From NCBI RefSeq assembly GCF_031455295.1, contig NZ_JAVDSL010000001.1, positions 1,612,001 through 1,676,000 of the forward strand: DNA of 64,000 nt, given 5' to 3'. The notes beneath the pieces are model-generated. The model was not told where the DNA came from. It saw nothing but the letters and a program-made list of their open reading frames with translations, and did no database searches. The stretch is from Leifsonia sp. 1010 (lineage in GTDB: Bacteria; Actinomycetota; Actinomycetes; Actinomycetales; Microbacteriaceae). Of this stretch, positions 1 through 9,216 are shown in pieces (position 1 is the first letter of the stretch; each line of letters begins with the position of its first letter). The translations under genes and the position numbers were made by a program.

Positions 1-126
1 CCAGATCACGCCGCCCCAGCGCACCGGTGCTTCGCCGGTCGGCGCGGTGAACGGTGGTCCCGTGAGGGGCGCCGTCTCGGAGATCGAGCCCTCGTGCGGT
101 GCGTTCTGCGGCTTCTGGTCGGTCAT
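1..126 (-). CDS. Hypothetical protein, N-terminal part (cut by window edge)
   Basis: The first 42 codons of a minus-strand gene that runs out of the window. It starts with ATG at 126 and reads MTDQKPQNAP, continues Pro/Thr/Gly-rich, and ends at the edge with RWGGVIW, which looks like the beginning of a membrane segment. It lies 37 nt downstream of the PspC-domain gene on the same strand, so the two are probably co-transcribed; small membrane proteins often accompany PspC genes in actinobacteria (family knowledge). Function cannot be assigned from the fragment. Confidence 0.6.
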   Translation of the reverse strand, partial: MTDQKPQNAPHEGSISETAPLTGPPFTAPTGEAPVRWGGVIW

Positions 127-163
127 GGTCGTCTCTCCCGGTCGATTCTCGGCCAGCACGGGA

Positions 164-1459
164 TCAGTGCTGGAGGAGCGCGGGCAGCCCGACGCTCGTC
201 AGGTGGATGCCGGCGACGTTGTCGCCCGCGAGGAACAGTGCGGCCGTCGTGAGCACGGCCAGCAGGATCCCGAGGAAGATCAGGAATCCGCTGCGACGCC
301 GCGCCAGCCCGGCGATGAGCACGACGACACCGACGACGAGCGTGGCGGCGGCGAGCCCGGCAGCCGTCGTGAAGCGCGTGACGTCCGCCAGTTGCGGCCA
401 CACGATGGCTACCAGGGATCCGGCGACCAGAGCGAGCCCGACGGTCAGCCAGCCGATCGCCGCGCCGACGCGCGGATTCGCCGCCCGGTAGGCCTCTCGG
501 CGCGCAGCCGCCTCGGCTGTCGCGGTGGCGACCTGGGTCCGGAGCTCGGCCGCGCGTTGCGCCTTCACTGCGCGCATATCCGCGGCGAGACGCTGCTTCC
601 ACGCTGCATGCTCCGCGCGCCACTGCGCCTGACGCTGCTGCCAGTCGGCGACCTCGTCGGCGGAGGCGCCCAGTCGCGGTGCGGGTGGGGCCGTCGGCTC
701 GGCAGCGGTGTCCAGCTGCGGTGCGGGGATGGATGCGGCGCTCGCCGCCGGCACGGTCGAGGATGACGCCGCCGCAGAATCGCTTGCCGAGGGAGGGGTA
801 CCGGCGTCCGCGGACTCGTTAGTCGAGCCGGCGGCACTCGTGTCCGCCGTGAAGGCGCTCGCCGCAGCCGTGTCGGCGCCGGTAGGGCCGGTCGTCCCGG
901 ACGCACCGGAACCGGCAGCGGGCGCCGCCCGCGTCGCCGCCCGGGCATCCGAGTTCCGCACGGCGATGACGATGAGCGCGACCACCGCGCCGATGACCAC
1001 CAGCGTCCAGATGACGCGGCCGATCACATCGCCCCAGTCCGGAACGTTCCAGAACGGCCCGTCGGCCCACCAGACGCCGCTCGTCCACGGCAGCAGTGAG
1101 AGCAGCGCCATGACGCCGATCGCGACGATCGGCGGCTGGAAGTCGCCCTCGAAGAGCTGCTGGAGGTGGATGCGGCCGTCACGGTCCGGCAGGAGCGCCC
1201 ACGCCGCCGCGTACAGCAGCAGCACGGGTGCGCCGAGGATGCCGGCCACGACGATGATGCCGCGCACGATGAGCGGGTCGATGCCCAGGCGGTACGCGAC
1301 GCCGGCGCTCACTCCGCCGAGCCAGCCGTCGGCCCGGACGATGCCGAGACCGCGCATCCAATCGAAGAAGCGCGTTCCGCGGCCGGAGAATCCGGTCTGC
1401 GGACCGCCGTAGGGGTTCGCGGGCGTCCCCACCGGGGGAGTCGAGTCGTTCTGTGACAT
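164..1459 (-). CDS. PspC-domain multi-pass membrane protein
   Basis: About 431 residues. Residues ~30-90 match a PspC domain (RFFDWMRGLGIVRADGWLGG, then a hydrophobic run ending LLYAAAWALLP). Further hydrophobic segments follow to ~residue 170, then a long Ala/Thr/Ser/Pro-rich linker, a charged alanine-rich helical stretch, and three or so C-terminal membrane segments. PspC proteins belong to membrane-stress (phage-shock-type) systems. The gene is divergent from a PspC-containing sensor kinase across 115 bp, so they probably share a regulon. The ATG at 1459 has a GGGGA upstream; an in-frame ATG at 1468 gives three more residues but has no room for a ribosome site. The linker composition is low-complexity and unlikely to be conserved. 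Confidence 0.82.
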   Translation of the reverse strand: MSQNDSTPPVGTPANPYGGPQTGFSGRGTRFFDWMRGLGIVRADGWLGGVSAGVAYRLGIDPLIVRGIIVVAGILGAPVLLLYAAAWALLPDRDGRIHLQQLFEGDFQPPIVAIGVMALLSLLPWTSGVWWADGPFWNVPDWGDVIGRVIWTLVVIGAVVALIVIAVRNSDARAATRAAPAAGSGASGTTGPTGADTAAASAFTADTSAAGSTNESADAGTPPSASDSAAASSSTVPAASAASIPAPQLDTAAEPTAPPAPRLGASADEVADWQQRQAQWRAEHAAWKQRLAADMRAVKAQRAAELRTQVATATAEAAARREAYRAANPRVGAAIGWLTVGLALVAGSLVAIVWPQLADVTRFTTAAGLAAATLVVGVVVLIAGLARRRSGFLIFLGILLAVLTTAALFLAGDNVAGIHLTSVGLPALLQH

Positions 1460-1574
1460 GTTCCCCATCCTGGCGTCGGGCTTCGCGCCCGGGTATCGGG
1501 TGAACCCCTGAGCGGACCCTGATTAGGGCGGCCATCGGGTGCGGGTCCCCTCGGGGTCTGCTTGGATTCTGACT

Positions 1575-2783
1575 ATGTCCTCCACAGCGCCCGCCGGTTC
1601 GCGCGCCGGCCTGCCGCGGCCCCCGTTGGCCCGGCCGCGCACGTGCGCCGTGAGCGGGGTGAGCGTCGCGCTCGCCGACCACCTCGGCTGGCCGGTCGCG
1701 GCCGTGCGCTGGGCGTTCGTGGGCGCCACGTTCCTGGGCGGCGCCGGCATCCTGCTGTACCTCTGGCTGTGGGCGTTCACGCCGTTGCGTGCCCCGTCGG
1801 GAGTCGACCCCGCGGACGGCGTGCGCCGCCGGGTGAACCTGCCCTGGCTGCTCGCCGGCGCCGGTGCGGCGGCGGGCATCACGGCCGTGGTCCTCGCTGC
1901 AGGTGGAGCACTCGGCCCCGGCTTCGGGGCGCTGGTCGCCTGCGCCGCCCTGCTGGTGCTCGCCGTGGCCTGGGAGCAGTTGGCGGACGAGGAGCCGGTC
2001 GCCTTCGCACCTCTCTCTCCTGCCGCCTTCCGCATCGTCTGCGGTGCTTTCCTCGTGCTGGTCGCAGTGGCGATCGCCCTCACGCAGAACGTCGCAGGCT
2101 CCGGGATGCTGTGGCTCGGCATCCTGATCGCCACTTTCGCCGGCGCGGCCGTGCTGGTCGCTCCATGGGGGCTGCGGCTGTGGCGGGAGCTGATCACGGA
2201 GCGGACCGCACGCATCAAGGAGGAGCAGCGGGCGGAGATGGCAGCGCACCTGCACGACTCCGTCCTGCAGACGCTCGCGCTCATCCAGAACCGCGCAGGC
2301 GCGTCCAGCGAGGTCGGGCGCATCGCCCGTGCGCAGGAGCGGGAACTGCGCGAATGGCTGTTCACCGAGGGCGCGGCCGCGTCCGCCGCGGAGGAGCGGG
2401 ACCTCGCCGCCGAGCTCCGCGATGTCGCTGCCGCTCTGGAGGTGGAGCATGCCGTCACCTTCGACGTGGTGTCGGTCGGCGAGCCGGTGACGCAGGCCCC
2501 CTCCGAGCTGGGAGCGGCCGCGCGCGAGGCGATGCTGAACGCCGCGCGGCACGCGGGCGGCGACGTCTCCGTCTACGTCGAGCACGCGTCCGGACGAGTG
2601 GATGTGTTCATCCGCGACCGCGGACCGGGCTTCGACCTCGGGGCGCTTCCCGAAGGGCGCCTCGGTGTCAGAGAATCGATCATCGGCCGCATGCGCCGTG
2701 CTGGCGGTCAGGCGACCGTGGTGGCGCGCGAGACCGGCACCGAGATCCAGCTGACCATCGACATCGCGAACGAGGCCGTATGA
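1575..2783 (+). CDS. PspC-containing sensor histidine kinase (NarL/LuxR-type partner)
   Basis: 402 residues from ATG 1575. The N-terminus is PspC-like (residues ~20-70, ending LYLWLWAFTPL), followed by about four more membrane segments to ~residue 200. The dimerisation helix has HLHDSVLQTLALIQNR with the probable phospho-acceptor His near residue 227. The C-terminal ATPase has an N box (EAMLNAARHAGG) and a G1 box (IRDRGPGFD). This layout (PspC-HisKA_3-HATPase) is typical of actinobacterial envelope-stress kinases. The stop overlaps the regulator start by ATGA, so the two are translationally coupled. The predicted sensing part is the membrane domain itself, as no large extracellular domain is visible. 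Confidence 0.9.
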   Translation: MSSTAPAGSRAGLPRPPLARPRTCAVSGVSVALADHLGWPVAAVRWAFVGATFLGGAGILLYLWLWAFTPLRAPSGVDPADGVRRRVNLPWLLAGAGAAAGITAVVLAAGGALGPGFGALVACAALLVLAVAWEQLADEEPVAFAPLSPAAFRIVCGAFLVLVAVAIALTQNVAGSGMLWLGILIATFAGAAVLVAPWGLRLWRELITERTARIKEEQRAEMAAHLHDSVLQTLALIQNRAGASSEVGRIARAQERELREWLFTEGAAASAAEERDLAAELRDVAAALEVEHAVTFDVVSVGEPVTQAPSELGAAAREAMLNAARHAGGDVSVYVEHASGRVDVFIRDRGPGFDLGALPEGRLGVRESIIGRMRRAGGQATVVARETGTEIQLTIDIANEAV

Positions 2784-3454
2784 CCGAGAGCACCGCCACC
2801 GGCCGACCTGTCACGGTGGTGATCGTGGACGACCACTCCATCTTCCGCTCAGGGCTCCGCGCCGACCTCGACCACCGCCTGCACGTCGTCGGAGAGGCGG
2901 CTGATGTGGATGCGGCGGTCGCCGTGGTCCTGGAGACCCGGCCCGACGTCGTGCTGCTCGACGTGCATCTGCCGGGCGGCGCGGGCGGCGGGGGAGCCGA
3001 GGTGGTCCGCAGGACCGCGGCCGAGACGCCATCCACGCGATTCCTGGCGCTCAGCGTGTCGGATGCGGCCGAGGACGTGGTGGGCGTCATCCGCGCCGGA
3101 GCCCGCGGCTATCTCACCAAGGGCAGCTCGGGTGGCCAGGTGAGCGATGCGGTCGTCGCGGTGGCGGGCGGCGACGCCGTCTTCTCGCCCCGCCTGGCCG
3201 GCTTCGTGCTCGACGCTTTCGGAGCCGCGTCCGGCGAGCAGGCGGAGTCGACCGACGAACTCGACCGCCTGTCGGCGCGAGAGCGCGAGGTGATGCGGTT
3301 GATCGCCCGGGGCTACGCCTACAAAGAGGTGGCGGCCGAGCTGTTCATCTCGATCAAGACGGTCGAGACCCACGTCTCCGCCGTGCTCCGGAAGCTGCAG
3401 CTGTCGTCCCGGCACGAGCTCACCGCGTGGGCGCTGGAGCGCAAACTCCTGTAG
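2780..3454 (+). CDS. LuxR/NarL-family response regulator
   Basis: 224 residues. The receiver domain starts VTVVIVDDHSIFRSGL, has the phospho-acceptor Asp in VVLLDVHLPGG, and a short glycine-rich insertion just after it. The C-terminal LuxR helix-turn-helix (residues ~155-220) reads LSAREREVMRLIARGY and IKTVETHVSAVLRKL. It overlaps the kinase gene by 4 nt and is its cognate partner. Likely targets are the kinase/regulator operon and the divergent PspC gene, an inference from the arrangement. Confidence 0.93.
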   Translation: MTESTATGRPVTVVIVDDHSIFRSGLRADLDHRLHVVGEAADVDAAVAVVLETRPDVVLLDVHLPGGAGGGGAEVVRRTAAETPSTRFLALSVSDAAEDVVGVIRAGARGYLTKGSSGGQVSDAVVAVAGGDAVFSPRLAGFVLDAFGAASGEQAESTDELDRLSAREREVMRLIARGYAYKEVAAELFISIKTVETHVSAVLRKLQLSSRHELTAWALERKLL

Positions 3455-3467
3455 TCGGGTGACCGCT

Positions 3468-3497
3468 TTGCGGCCGACCTGTCGCGTCCCGTACACT
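3468..3497 (+). promoter_or_regulatory. Probable promoter of tRNA-Trp-secE-nusG transcript
   Basis: TTGCGG at 3468-3473, an 18-nt spacer, then TACACT at 3492-3497. The same -35 hexamer and spacing occur upstream of the sedolisin gene (6476-6505). The predicted start lies about 150 nt before the tRNA. A second TANNNT (TAGCCT, 3611-3616) sits closer to the tRNA and is an alternative. Confidence 0.4.
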
Positions 3498-3654
3498 TGA
3501 CGCGGTGGTTGAATCTGCCAAGCTTTTTTGCGCCCTTTTTCTGGTGTAGCGACGGCAGTACTGCCCCGCTCCGGCCGGGCATCCGCAGCACGTTCGGATG
3601 TTCGATCGGTTAGCCTGGAACAGCCAGCGCAGGAAGTCGGCGATTCGGTTCCCT

Positions 3655-3727
<73 letters not shown>

Positions 3728-3769
3728 CAAGTCGGCACTCTGGTGCCGATCCACGAAAGGTGTAACGAG

Positions 3770-4042
3770 GTGGCCCGAAAGGTAATCGACGAGCCGAGCG
3801 AGGAGATCGTCGCCAACGCGAAGAAGGATCGCGCCGCACGGCGCAACCCCTTCGCGCGGATCGCCCTGTTCATCCGGCAGGTCATCGGCGAGCTGAAGAA
3901 GGTCGTCACGCCGACCCGCAAGGAGCTCTTCAGCTACACCGGCGTCGTGCTCGTGTTCGTGGTGATCATGATGGCTCTCGTGTCACTCCTTGACTGGGTG
4001 TTCGGCATGGGTGTCGTCTGGGTCTTCGGAAACCCGAAGTAG
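3770..4042 (+). CDS. secE: Preprotein translocase subunit SecE
   Basis: 90 residues from a GTG start at 3770, preceded by AAAGG about 9 nt upstream. The charged N-terminus leads into NPFARIALFIRQVIGELKKV and the conserved TPTRKEL, then a single transmembrane helix (YTGVVLVFVVIMMALVSLL). This is the typical SecE fold: an amphipathic helix and one membrane span that clamp SecY. It lies between tRNA-Trp and nusG as in most actinobacteria. A longer reading upstream would run into the tRNA and is rejected. Confidence 0.95.
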   Translation: MARKVIDEPSEEIVANAKKDRAARRNPFARIALFIRQVIGELKKVVTPTRKELFSYTGVVLVFVVIMMALVSLLDWVFGMGVVWVFGNPK

Positions 4043-4086
4043 ACGACGTCGATCGGGCCGCACCGGCCCTCCCGACAAGAAATGGA

Positions 4087-5019
4087 ATGAATTCAGTGTC
4101 TGAGACGAATCGCGACGACGTGGACTGGGCGCCCGCTGCGGAGCAGTCCTCCGAGGACGACGAGGCGCAGACCGGCAACGTTCTCGCCAGCGAGGACGAG
4201 GCGTCCGACTCCGCCGAGCACGAGGCGCTGCACGTCGTCGCCGACGACGGCACCGAGATCGACCTCGACGCCGTGCTCGACGCCATGGCGGAGGCAGTCG
4301 ACCCCGAGGCCGACCGCGCCGTCGACGAGGCGCTCGAGGTCGACAGCGAGGACGAGGCCGAGGCGGCTCTCGAGGCCGTCGAGGACGAGGAGGAGGAGAC
4401 CTCCGCCGACCCGTACGAGGAGTTCCGCGCAGAGCTCCGCTCCAAGCTCGGCAAGTGGTACGTCATCCACTCGTACGCCGGCTTCGAGCGTCGCGTGAAG
4501 TCCAACATCGAGAACCGCATGGTCTCGATGAACATGGAGGACTACATCTACGAGGTGCAGGTCCCCATGGAGGACGTGGTCGAGATCAAGAACGGCCAGC
4601 GCAAGATGGTCAACCGCGTGCGCATCCCCGGCTACGTGCTGGTGCGCATGGACCTCAACGAGGACAGCTGGTCGGTCGTCCGCCACACTCCGGGCGTCAC
4701 CGGCTTCGTCGGCAACGCCCACAACCCGACGCCGCTGCGCTTCGAAGAGGCCTTCTCGATGCTGAAGAGCCTCGTCCAGGTCGAGGCTGCTCCGGCCAAG
4801 GGCGCCGCTAAGGGCCAGAAGGCCGCCGCGCGCGTCATCCCCGCCGAGGTCGACTTCGAGATCGGCGAGACCATCACCATCAAGGAGGGCTCGTTCGCGG
4901 GCCTCCCCGGCTCCATCAGCGAGATCAAGCCGGAGAGCGGCAAGCTCACCGTGCTCGTCTCCCTGTTCGAGCGCGAGACCCCGGTCGAGCTCAGCTTCGA
5001 CCAGGTCACGAAGCTCTAG
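4087..5019 (+). CDS. nusG: Transcription termination/antitermination factor NusG
   Basis: 310 residues. The first ~120 are an acidic Glu/Asp/Ala-rich extension (for example [17 protein letters not shown]), common in actinobacterial NusG and probably disordered. The NGN domain begins [20 protein letters not shown] and contains [13 protein letters not shown]. The KOW domain closes the protein with [16 protein letters not shown]. NusG binds RNA polymerase and couples it to Rho or ribosomes. GTG at 4096 is a possible alternative start; neither start has a strong ribosome site. It is followed 119 nt later by rplK. Confidence 0.96.
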   Translation: MNSVSETNRDDVDWAPAAEQSSEDDEAQTGNVLASEDEASDSAEHEALHVVADDGTEIDLDAVLDAMAEAVDPEADRAVDEALEVDSEDEAEAALEAVEDEEEETSADPYEEFRAELRSKLGKWYVIHSYAGFERRVKSNIENRMVSMNMEDYIYEVQVPMEDVVEIKNGQRKMVNRVRIPGYVLVRMDLNEDSWSVVRHTPGVTGFVGNAHNPTPLRFEEAFSMLKSLVQVEAAPAKGAAKGQKAAARVIPAEVDFEIGETITIKEGSFAGLPGSISEIKPESGKLTVLVSLFERETPVELSFDQVTKL

Positions 5020-5055
5020 GGAACATCCAGAGCCTCCCCACTGTTTTTCAGAACA

Positions 5056-5084
5056 CCGGGTCTCGGAAGGGCCGAGAAACCGGG
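5056..5084 (+). other. Hairpin in the nusG-rplK intergenic leader
   Basis: TCTCGG (5061-5066) and CCGAGA (5072-5077) form a 6-bp stem with a 5-nt loop, flanked by CCGG on both sides that can extend it across a small bulge. There is no U-run after it, so it is more likely an attenuator or ribosomal-protein-binding leader element ahead of rplK-rplA than a full terminator. Function is inferred. Confidence 0.35.
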
Positions 5085-5138
5085 AGAGCGATGCGGACTG
5101 CGGTCCGGCTCGCTCGAATACACAAAGAAGGAAGAGAC

Positions 5139-5570
5139 ATGGCACCGAAGAAGAAGGTCACCGGTCTGATCAAGCTTCAGATCAACGCCGGCGCCGCCAA
5201 CCCCGCCCCGCCTATCGGCCCGGCGCTCGGTCAGCACGGCGTGAACATCATGGAGTTCTGCAAGGCGTACAACGCGGCGACCGAGTCGCAGCGCGGCAAC
5301 GTCATCCCCGTCGAGATCACCGTCTACGAGGACCGTTCGTTCACGTTCGTCCTGAAGACCCCGCCGGCGGCAGAGCTCATCAAGAAGGCGGCAGGCGTCG
5401 CCAAGGGCTCGGGCGTTCCCCACACCAACAAGGTCGGCAAGCTGACCCAGGAGCAGGTGCGCCAGATCGCCGAGCAGAAGATGGTCGACCTCAACGCCAA
5501 CGACATCGACGCGGCGTCGAAGATCATCGCAGGCACCGCCCGCTCGATGGGCATCACGGTCGAGGCGTAA
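5139..5570 (+). CDS. rplK: 50S ribosomal protein L11
   Basis: 143 residues, the usual L11 length. It begins [20 protein letters not shown] and has the signature proline-rich [20 protein letters not shown]. The C-terminal RNA-binding domain ends [12 protein letters not shown]. The ATG at 5139 follows AAGGAAGAG, which fixes the start. L11 binds the GTPase-associated region of 23S rRNA. It is co-transcribed with rplA, 72 nt downstream. Confidence 0.98.
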   Translation: MAPKKKVTGLIKLQINAGAANPAPPIGPALGQHGVNIMEFCKAYNAATESQRGNVIPVEITVYEDRSFTFVLKTPPAAELIKKAAGVAKGSGVPHTNKVGKLTQEQVRQIAEQKMVDLNANDIDAASKIIAGTARSMGITVEA

Positions 5571-5642
5571 GCCCCACCCCCTCAAGACATCTCGTGGAAG
5601 AGCCGGCCAGGCTCGCACCACATTCTCGTAAGGAGAAATCAC

Positions 5643-6332
5643 ATGGCACAGAAGTCCAAGGCCTACCGGGCCGCGGCCGAGAAGATCGAGGCCGGAAAGT
5701 TCTACACCCCCGCTGAGGCCGTCGCCCTGGCGAAGGAGACCGGCTCCGCCAAGTTCAACTCGACCGTCGAGGTCGCGCTGAAGCTGGGCGTCGACCCGCG
5801 CAAGGCGGACCAGATGGTCCGCGGTACCGTCATTCTTCCTCACGGTACGGGCAAGACCGCCCGCGTCATCGTGTTCGCGACCGGTCCGGCCGCCGAGGCG
5901 GCCATCGCCGCCGGTGCGGACGAGGTCGGCGGCGCGGACCTGATCGAGAAGGTGGCCGGCGGCTACACCGACTTCGACGCGGCCGTCTCCACCCCGGAGC
6001 TCATGGGCCAGGTCGGTCGTCTCGGTAAGGTCCTCGGCCCGCGCGGCCTCATGCCGAACCCGAAGACCGGTACGGTCACGCCGGATGTGGCGAAGGCCGT
6101 CTCCGACATCAAGGGCGGAAAGATCGAGTTCCGCGTCGACAAGCACGCCAACGTGCACTTCGTCGTGGGCAAGGCGGGCTTCACCGCCGAGCAGCTGAAC
6201 GACAACATCAAGACCGCTCTCGAGGAGGTCGTGCGTCTCAAGCCGTCCGCCGCGAAGGGCCGTTACATCCAGAAGGGTGCCGTGTCGACCACGTTCGGCC
6301 CGGGCATCCCGCTGGACGTCAACGCCATCTGA
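5643..6332 (+). CDS. rplA: 50S ribosomal protein L1
   Basis: 229 residues, full length. It starts [18 protein letters not shown] and contains the L1 signature region [18 protein letters not shown], with the conserved C-terminal [24 protein letters not shown] lies just upstream of the ATG. L1 binds the mobile stalk of 23S rRNA and, in many bacteria, its own mRNA as a repressor. A hairpin terminator follows directly. rplJ-rplL, which usually comes next, is instead about 46 kb further on. Confidence 0.98.
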   Translation: MAQKSKAYRAAAEKIEAGKFYTPAEAVALAKETGSAKFNSTVEVALKLGVDPRKADQMVRGTVILPHGTGKTARVIVFATGPAAEAAIAAGADEVGGADLIEKVAGGYTDFDAAVSTPELMGQVGRLGKVLGPRGLMPNPKTGTVTPDVAKAVSDIKGGKIEFRVDKHANVHFVVGKAGFTAEQLNDNIKTALEEVVRLKPSAAKGRYIQKGAVSTTFGPGIPLDVNAI

Positions 6333-6362
6333 GTTCGTTCCGCGAACACCTCCGACGGGGTC

Positions 6363-6387
6363 GGGGCCGCTTGCCGGTCCCGGCCCC
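6363..6387 (+). terminator. Terminator after rplA
   Basis: GGGGCCG (6363-6369) and CGGCCCC (6381-6387) form a 7-bp GC stem with an 11-nt loop, followed by TTCGTGGTTTT. It ends the secE-nusG-rplKA unit. Confidence 0.65.
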
Positions 6388-6475
6388 TTCGTGGTTTTCG
6401 GGGCGGGAGGATGTGGCCGTCGCGTGAGGATGCTTCACCTCTAGCAACAATCGCGACAGAACTGTCTACCCCTCG

Positions 6476-6505
6476 TTGCGGTGGTAGAACGATGAGGTCT
6501 AGTGT
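6476..6505 (+). promoter_or_regulatory. Promoter of the sedolisin gene
   Basis: TTGCGG (6476-6481), an 18-nt spacer, TAGTGT (6500-6505). This gives a leader of about 60 nt before the ATG at 6571. Confidence 0.45.
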
Positions 6506-6570
6506 CGCTCCTGTCGCGCGCCGTGCGCGACGGCTCGAAGTTGAGTCCGTCCGAGCTAAGGATGACATTC

Positions 6571-8565
6571 ATGGCACATCGCACCACGGGATCCCTCCAC
6601 AAGAGGGCGCTCGGAATCATCGCCACCACGTCTGCCGTGGTGGCTTTGTCATTGGCGGGGGCATCGGCGGCGAACGCAGCCGACCGGGTGACCTACGCCG
6701 GCTCCGTCCCCTCCTGGGCGACCGCGGCGAACGACGCCGGCGCCGCACCGGCCGATGAGACAGTGGAGGGTGAGATCTACCTTCCGCTCCGCGACCAGGC
6801 GGGCGCGGAGGCTCTCGCCAAGGCCGTCTCGAACCCGCTTGATCGCGGATACCGCAAGGCCCTCAACCCCAAGCAGTGGATCGACCGCTTCGCGCCCTCG
6901 CAGGCTGACTCCGACGCCGTGGTCAGCTTCCTGAAGGCCGCCGGCCTGACCATCTCGGCCGTTCCTGCCAGCCGCCAGTACGTCGTCTTCCGCGGCACTC
7001 CGGACCAGCTCGGCTCGATCTTCGGCACGTCGCTCCACGCGTTCAACTACGCGGGGCGCCAGCTCGTGGCCCCGGCTGCGGCGCCGTCGCTGCCGACCTC
7101 GATCGGCGGCAAGGTGTCGGGCGTGAGCATCGAGCAGTCGCGCACGTTGACGCGTCCCGACTCGATCAAGCAGGGCGACCTCGGTCCGTCCGGCGCTCCG
7201 CAGGTCGCTCGCAAGGCTGCTGCAGCGCCCGTGATCCAGACGCCGTGCTCGCACTACTACGGCGAGCACACGGTGACGGTCCCGCCCGCGTACAACGGGA
7301 ACACGCAGTACAGCACCTACAACTGCGGCTACACCCCGCAGCAGCTGCGCAGCGCGTACGGCCTGAACGACCTCGGCAAGCGCGGCATCAACGGCTCCGG
7401 CCAGACGGTCGCGATCATCGACGCGTACGCCAGCCCGACGATCGTCAAGGACGTCAACAGCTACTCGCAGCAGAACGGCGAGCCCGGCCTGACCAACAGC
7501 AGCTACCAGCAGCTGGTGCCGAGCCCGAGCGAGTTCGTCGACCAGGAGCTGTGCCAGTACCCGAGTGGATGGCAGGGCGAGCAGACGCTCGACGTCGAGT
7601 CCGTGCACGCCATCGCACCCGGAGCCCGCATCCTCTACGTCGGCGGTTTCAACTGCGGCGGCGGACTCGATGTGGCCATGTCGAAGATCCTCGACAACAA
7701 GCTCGCGAACATCGTCAGCAACAGCTACGGCAACGTGGGCGAGGCCGTCCCGGCCGACGTGATCCAGGGCGAGGTGAACCTGCAGCTCCAGGCTGCGGGC
7801 GAGGGCATCGGCCTGTACTTCTCGAGCGGTGACAACGGCGACGAGGTCGCGAACCTCGGCTACCCGTCGCCGGACTTCCCGGCGTCCTCCCCGTGGGTGA
7901 CCTCGGTCGGTGGAACCAGCACCGGCATCGACAAGAACGGCAAGATCGCGTGGGAGACGGGCTGGGGCGACCAGTTCGACCAGATCGTCAAGAACGCCGA
8001 CGGCACGCTCAGCTACGCTCAGCCCCTTCCGGGCACGCGGTTCGTCGGCGGCGCCGGCGGCGGCACGAGCGCAGTGTTCGCTCAGCCGGACTACCAGCGC
8101 GGGATCGTGCCGGCGGCTCTGGCGAACGGCAAGCGCGTCTCGCCGGACGTCGCGGCCCTGGCCGACCCGTACACCGGGTTCCTGATCGGCATCCGTCCGA
8201 TCATCGACGACACGACGCTGGAGACCGGCGACTACGTCAACGAGACCTACGGCGGAACGTCGCTGGCCTCGCCGATCGTCGCGGCGCAGATCGCGATCGT
8301 GCAGCAGGCGACGCGCTCCACGATCGGGTTCGCGAACCCGACGCTGTACGGCGTGAAGCGCATCCTGCCGAACGCGTTCCGCGACGTGCTGCCGCAGAAC
8401 CCGACGCAGGCGCTGGTCTACACGAGTGCGATCAGCGGCAACACCTACCTGGTGTCGATGGATCAGGACACGTCGCTGAAGACGGCCAAGGGCTACGACC
8501 CGGTGACCGGCCTCGGCGGTGTCTCCTTCGACCTGCTCAGCTGGGTGGCGCAGGGGCGGCACTAA
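6571..8565 (+). CDS. Secreted S53 (sedolisin/kumamolisin-type) serine-carboxyl protease
   Basis: 664 residues from ATG 6571, chosen because TAAGGA sits 8 nt upstream. A signal peptide is clear (basic start, ALGIIATTSAVVALSLAGA, then SAANAA). Residues ~35-200 form the activation propeptide. In the catalytic domain EQTLDVESVHAIAP supplies the Glu and Asp, SSGDNGDE the oxyanion-hole Asp, and YGGTSLASPIVAAQ the nucleophile Ser. The C-terminal FRDVLP and GYDPVTGLG match the calcium site. The family consists of secreted, acid-active endopeptidases, so this is probably a scavenging exoenzyme. It has its own promoter and a strong terminator. Confidence 0.93.
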   Translation: MAHRTTGSLHKRALGIIATTSAVVALSLAGASAANAADRVTYAGSVPSWATAANDAGAAPADETVEGEIYLPLRDQAGAEALAKAVSNPLDRGYRKALNPKQWIDRFAPSQADSDAVVSFLKAAGLTISAVPASRQYVVFRGTPDQLGSIFGTSLHAFNYAGRQLVAPAAAPSLPTSIGGKVSGVSIEQSRTLTRPDSIKQGDLGPSGAPQVARKAAAAPVIQTPCSHYYGEHTVTVPPAYNGNTQYSTYNCGYTPQQLRSAYGLNDLGKRGINGSGQTVAIIDAYASPTIVKDVNSYSQQNGEPGLTNSSYQQLVPSPSEFVDQELCQYPSGWQGEQTLDVESVHAIAPGARILYVGGFNCGGGLDVAMSKILDNKLANIVSNSYGNVGEAVPADVIQGEVNLQLQAAGEGIGLYFSSGDNGDEVANLGYPSPDFPASSPWVTSVGGTSTGIDKNGKIAWETGWGDQFDQIVKNADGTLSYAQPLPGTRFVGGAGGGTSAVFAQPDYQRGIVPAALANGKRVSPDVAALADPYTGFLIGIRPIIDDTTLETGDYVNETYGGTSLASPIVAAQIAIVQQATRSTIGFANPTLYGVKRILPNAFRDVLPQNPTQALVYTSAISGNTYLVSMDQDTSLKTAKGYDPVTGLGGVSFDLLSWVAQGRH

Positions 8566-8595
8566 CGACCCTGCGGCTCGGGCCGCACGCACCAC

Positions 8596-8630
8596 GGACC
8601 GGCCGTCTCCCGATCGGAGGCGGCCGGTCC
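8596..8630 (+). terminator. Strong terminator after the sedolisin gene
   Basis: GGACCGGCCG (8596-8605) pairs perfectly over 10 bp with CGGCCGGTCC (8621-8630), with a 15-nt loop. It lies 30 nt past the stop codon. Confidence 0.7.
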
Positions 8631-8657
8631 GCTGTGTGTCGGGGGTCCTGCGCTGGC

Positions 8658-8663
8658 TAGGCT
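8658..8663 (+). promoter_or_regulatory. -10 hexamer of a leaderless promoter (GNAT gene)
   Basis: TAGGCT ends 6 nt before the GTG at 8670, and no ribosome-binding site fits. This matches the actinobacterial leaderless pattern TANNNT-N6-start. Confidence 0.5.
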
Positions 8664-8669
8664 GGCGGG

Positions 8670-9215
8670 GTGACTGTCACCATCCGCCCCGCCGTCGCCG
8701 GAGACGCCGCCGCCCTCGCCGCGGTCGCCGCCGCGACCTTCCCGCTCGCCTGCCCGCCGCACACGACCGAGGAGGCGAAGGCGGCGTTCATCCGGGCCGT
8801 GCTCTCGGAGGAGCGGTTCGTCGAGTACCTCGCCGACGCATCCCGCCGCCTGCTCATCGCGGAGGACGACGAGGGCAACGCGGTCGGCTACACGATGATC
8901 AACCTGGGCGAGCCGGCCGACGCCGATGTGCGCGGCTCCCTGCGCATCCATCCCACCGCCGAGCTGAGCAAGTGCTACGTCCTCCCCGGCCATCACGGCG
9001 AGGGCGTCGCGAGCCGGCTGATGACCGAGAGCCTGCGGGCCGGCGGCGAAGCGGGAGCCGAGGGGATGTGGCTGGGCGTCAACGAGGAGAACGCCCGCGC
9101 CCAGCGCTTCTACGGCAAGCACGGCTTCGAGCGGGTCGGGGCGAAGCGGTTCCTGGTCGGCGACCGTTACGAGGACGACTGGGTGATGGAGCGGCCGCTG
9201 ACCCCGGTCGGCTAG
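8670..9215 (+). CDS. GNAT-family N-acetyltransferase
   Basis: 181 residues from GTG 8670, which appears to be a leaderless start. The N-terminus VTVTIRPAVAGDAAALAAVA is the usual GNAT beta1-alpha1. The acetyl-CoA loop is KCYVLPGHHGEGVASRLM, a variant of the R/Q-x-x-G-x-G/A motif. The C-terminus has LGVNEENARAQRFYGKHGFE, typical of motif B. The substrate is unknown; it resembles small-molecule or protein-alanine type GNATs. The convergent oxidoreductase gene ends 2 nt away. Confidence 0.88.
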   Translation: MTVTIRPAVAGDAAALAAVAAATFPLACPPHTTEEAKAAFIRAVLSEERFVEYLADASRRLLIAEDDEGNAVGYTMINLGEPADADVRGSLRIHPTAELSKCYVLPGHHGEGVASRLMTESLRAGGEAGAEGMWLGVNEENARAQRFYGKHGFERVGAKRFLVGDRYEDDWVMERPLTPVG

Positions 9216-9216
9216 C

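Noticed and set aside
3523-3543. T-rich stretch upstream of tRNA-Trp as a terminator of the response-regulator gene
   Set aside because: T runs are present, but no stable stem precedes them.
4093-5145. A 350-codon frame antisense to nusG
   Set aside because: NusG is unmistakable on the plus strand; the antisense frame is compositionally a mirror of its acidic region.
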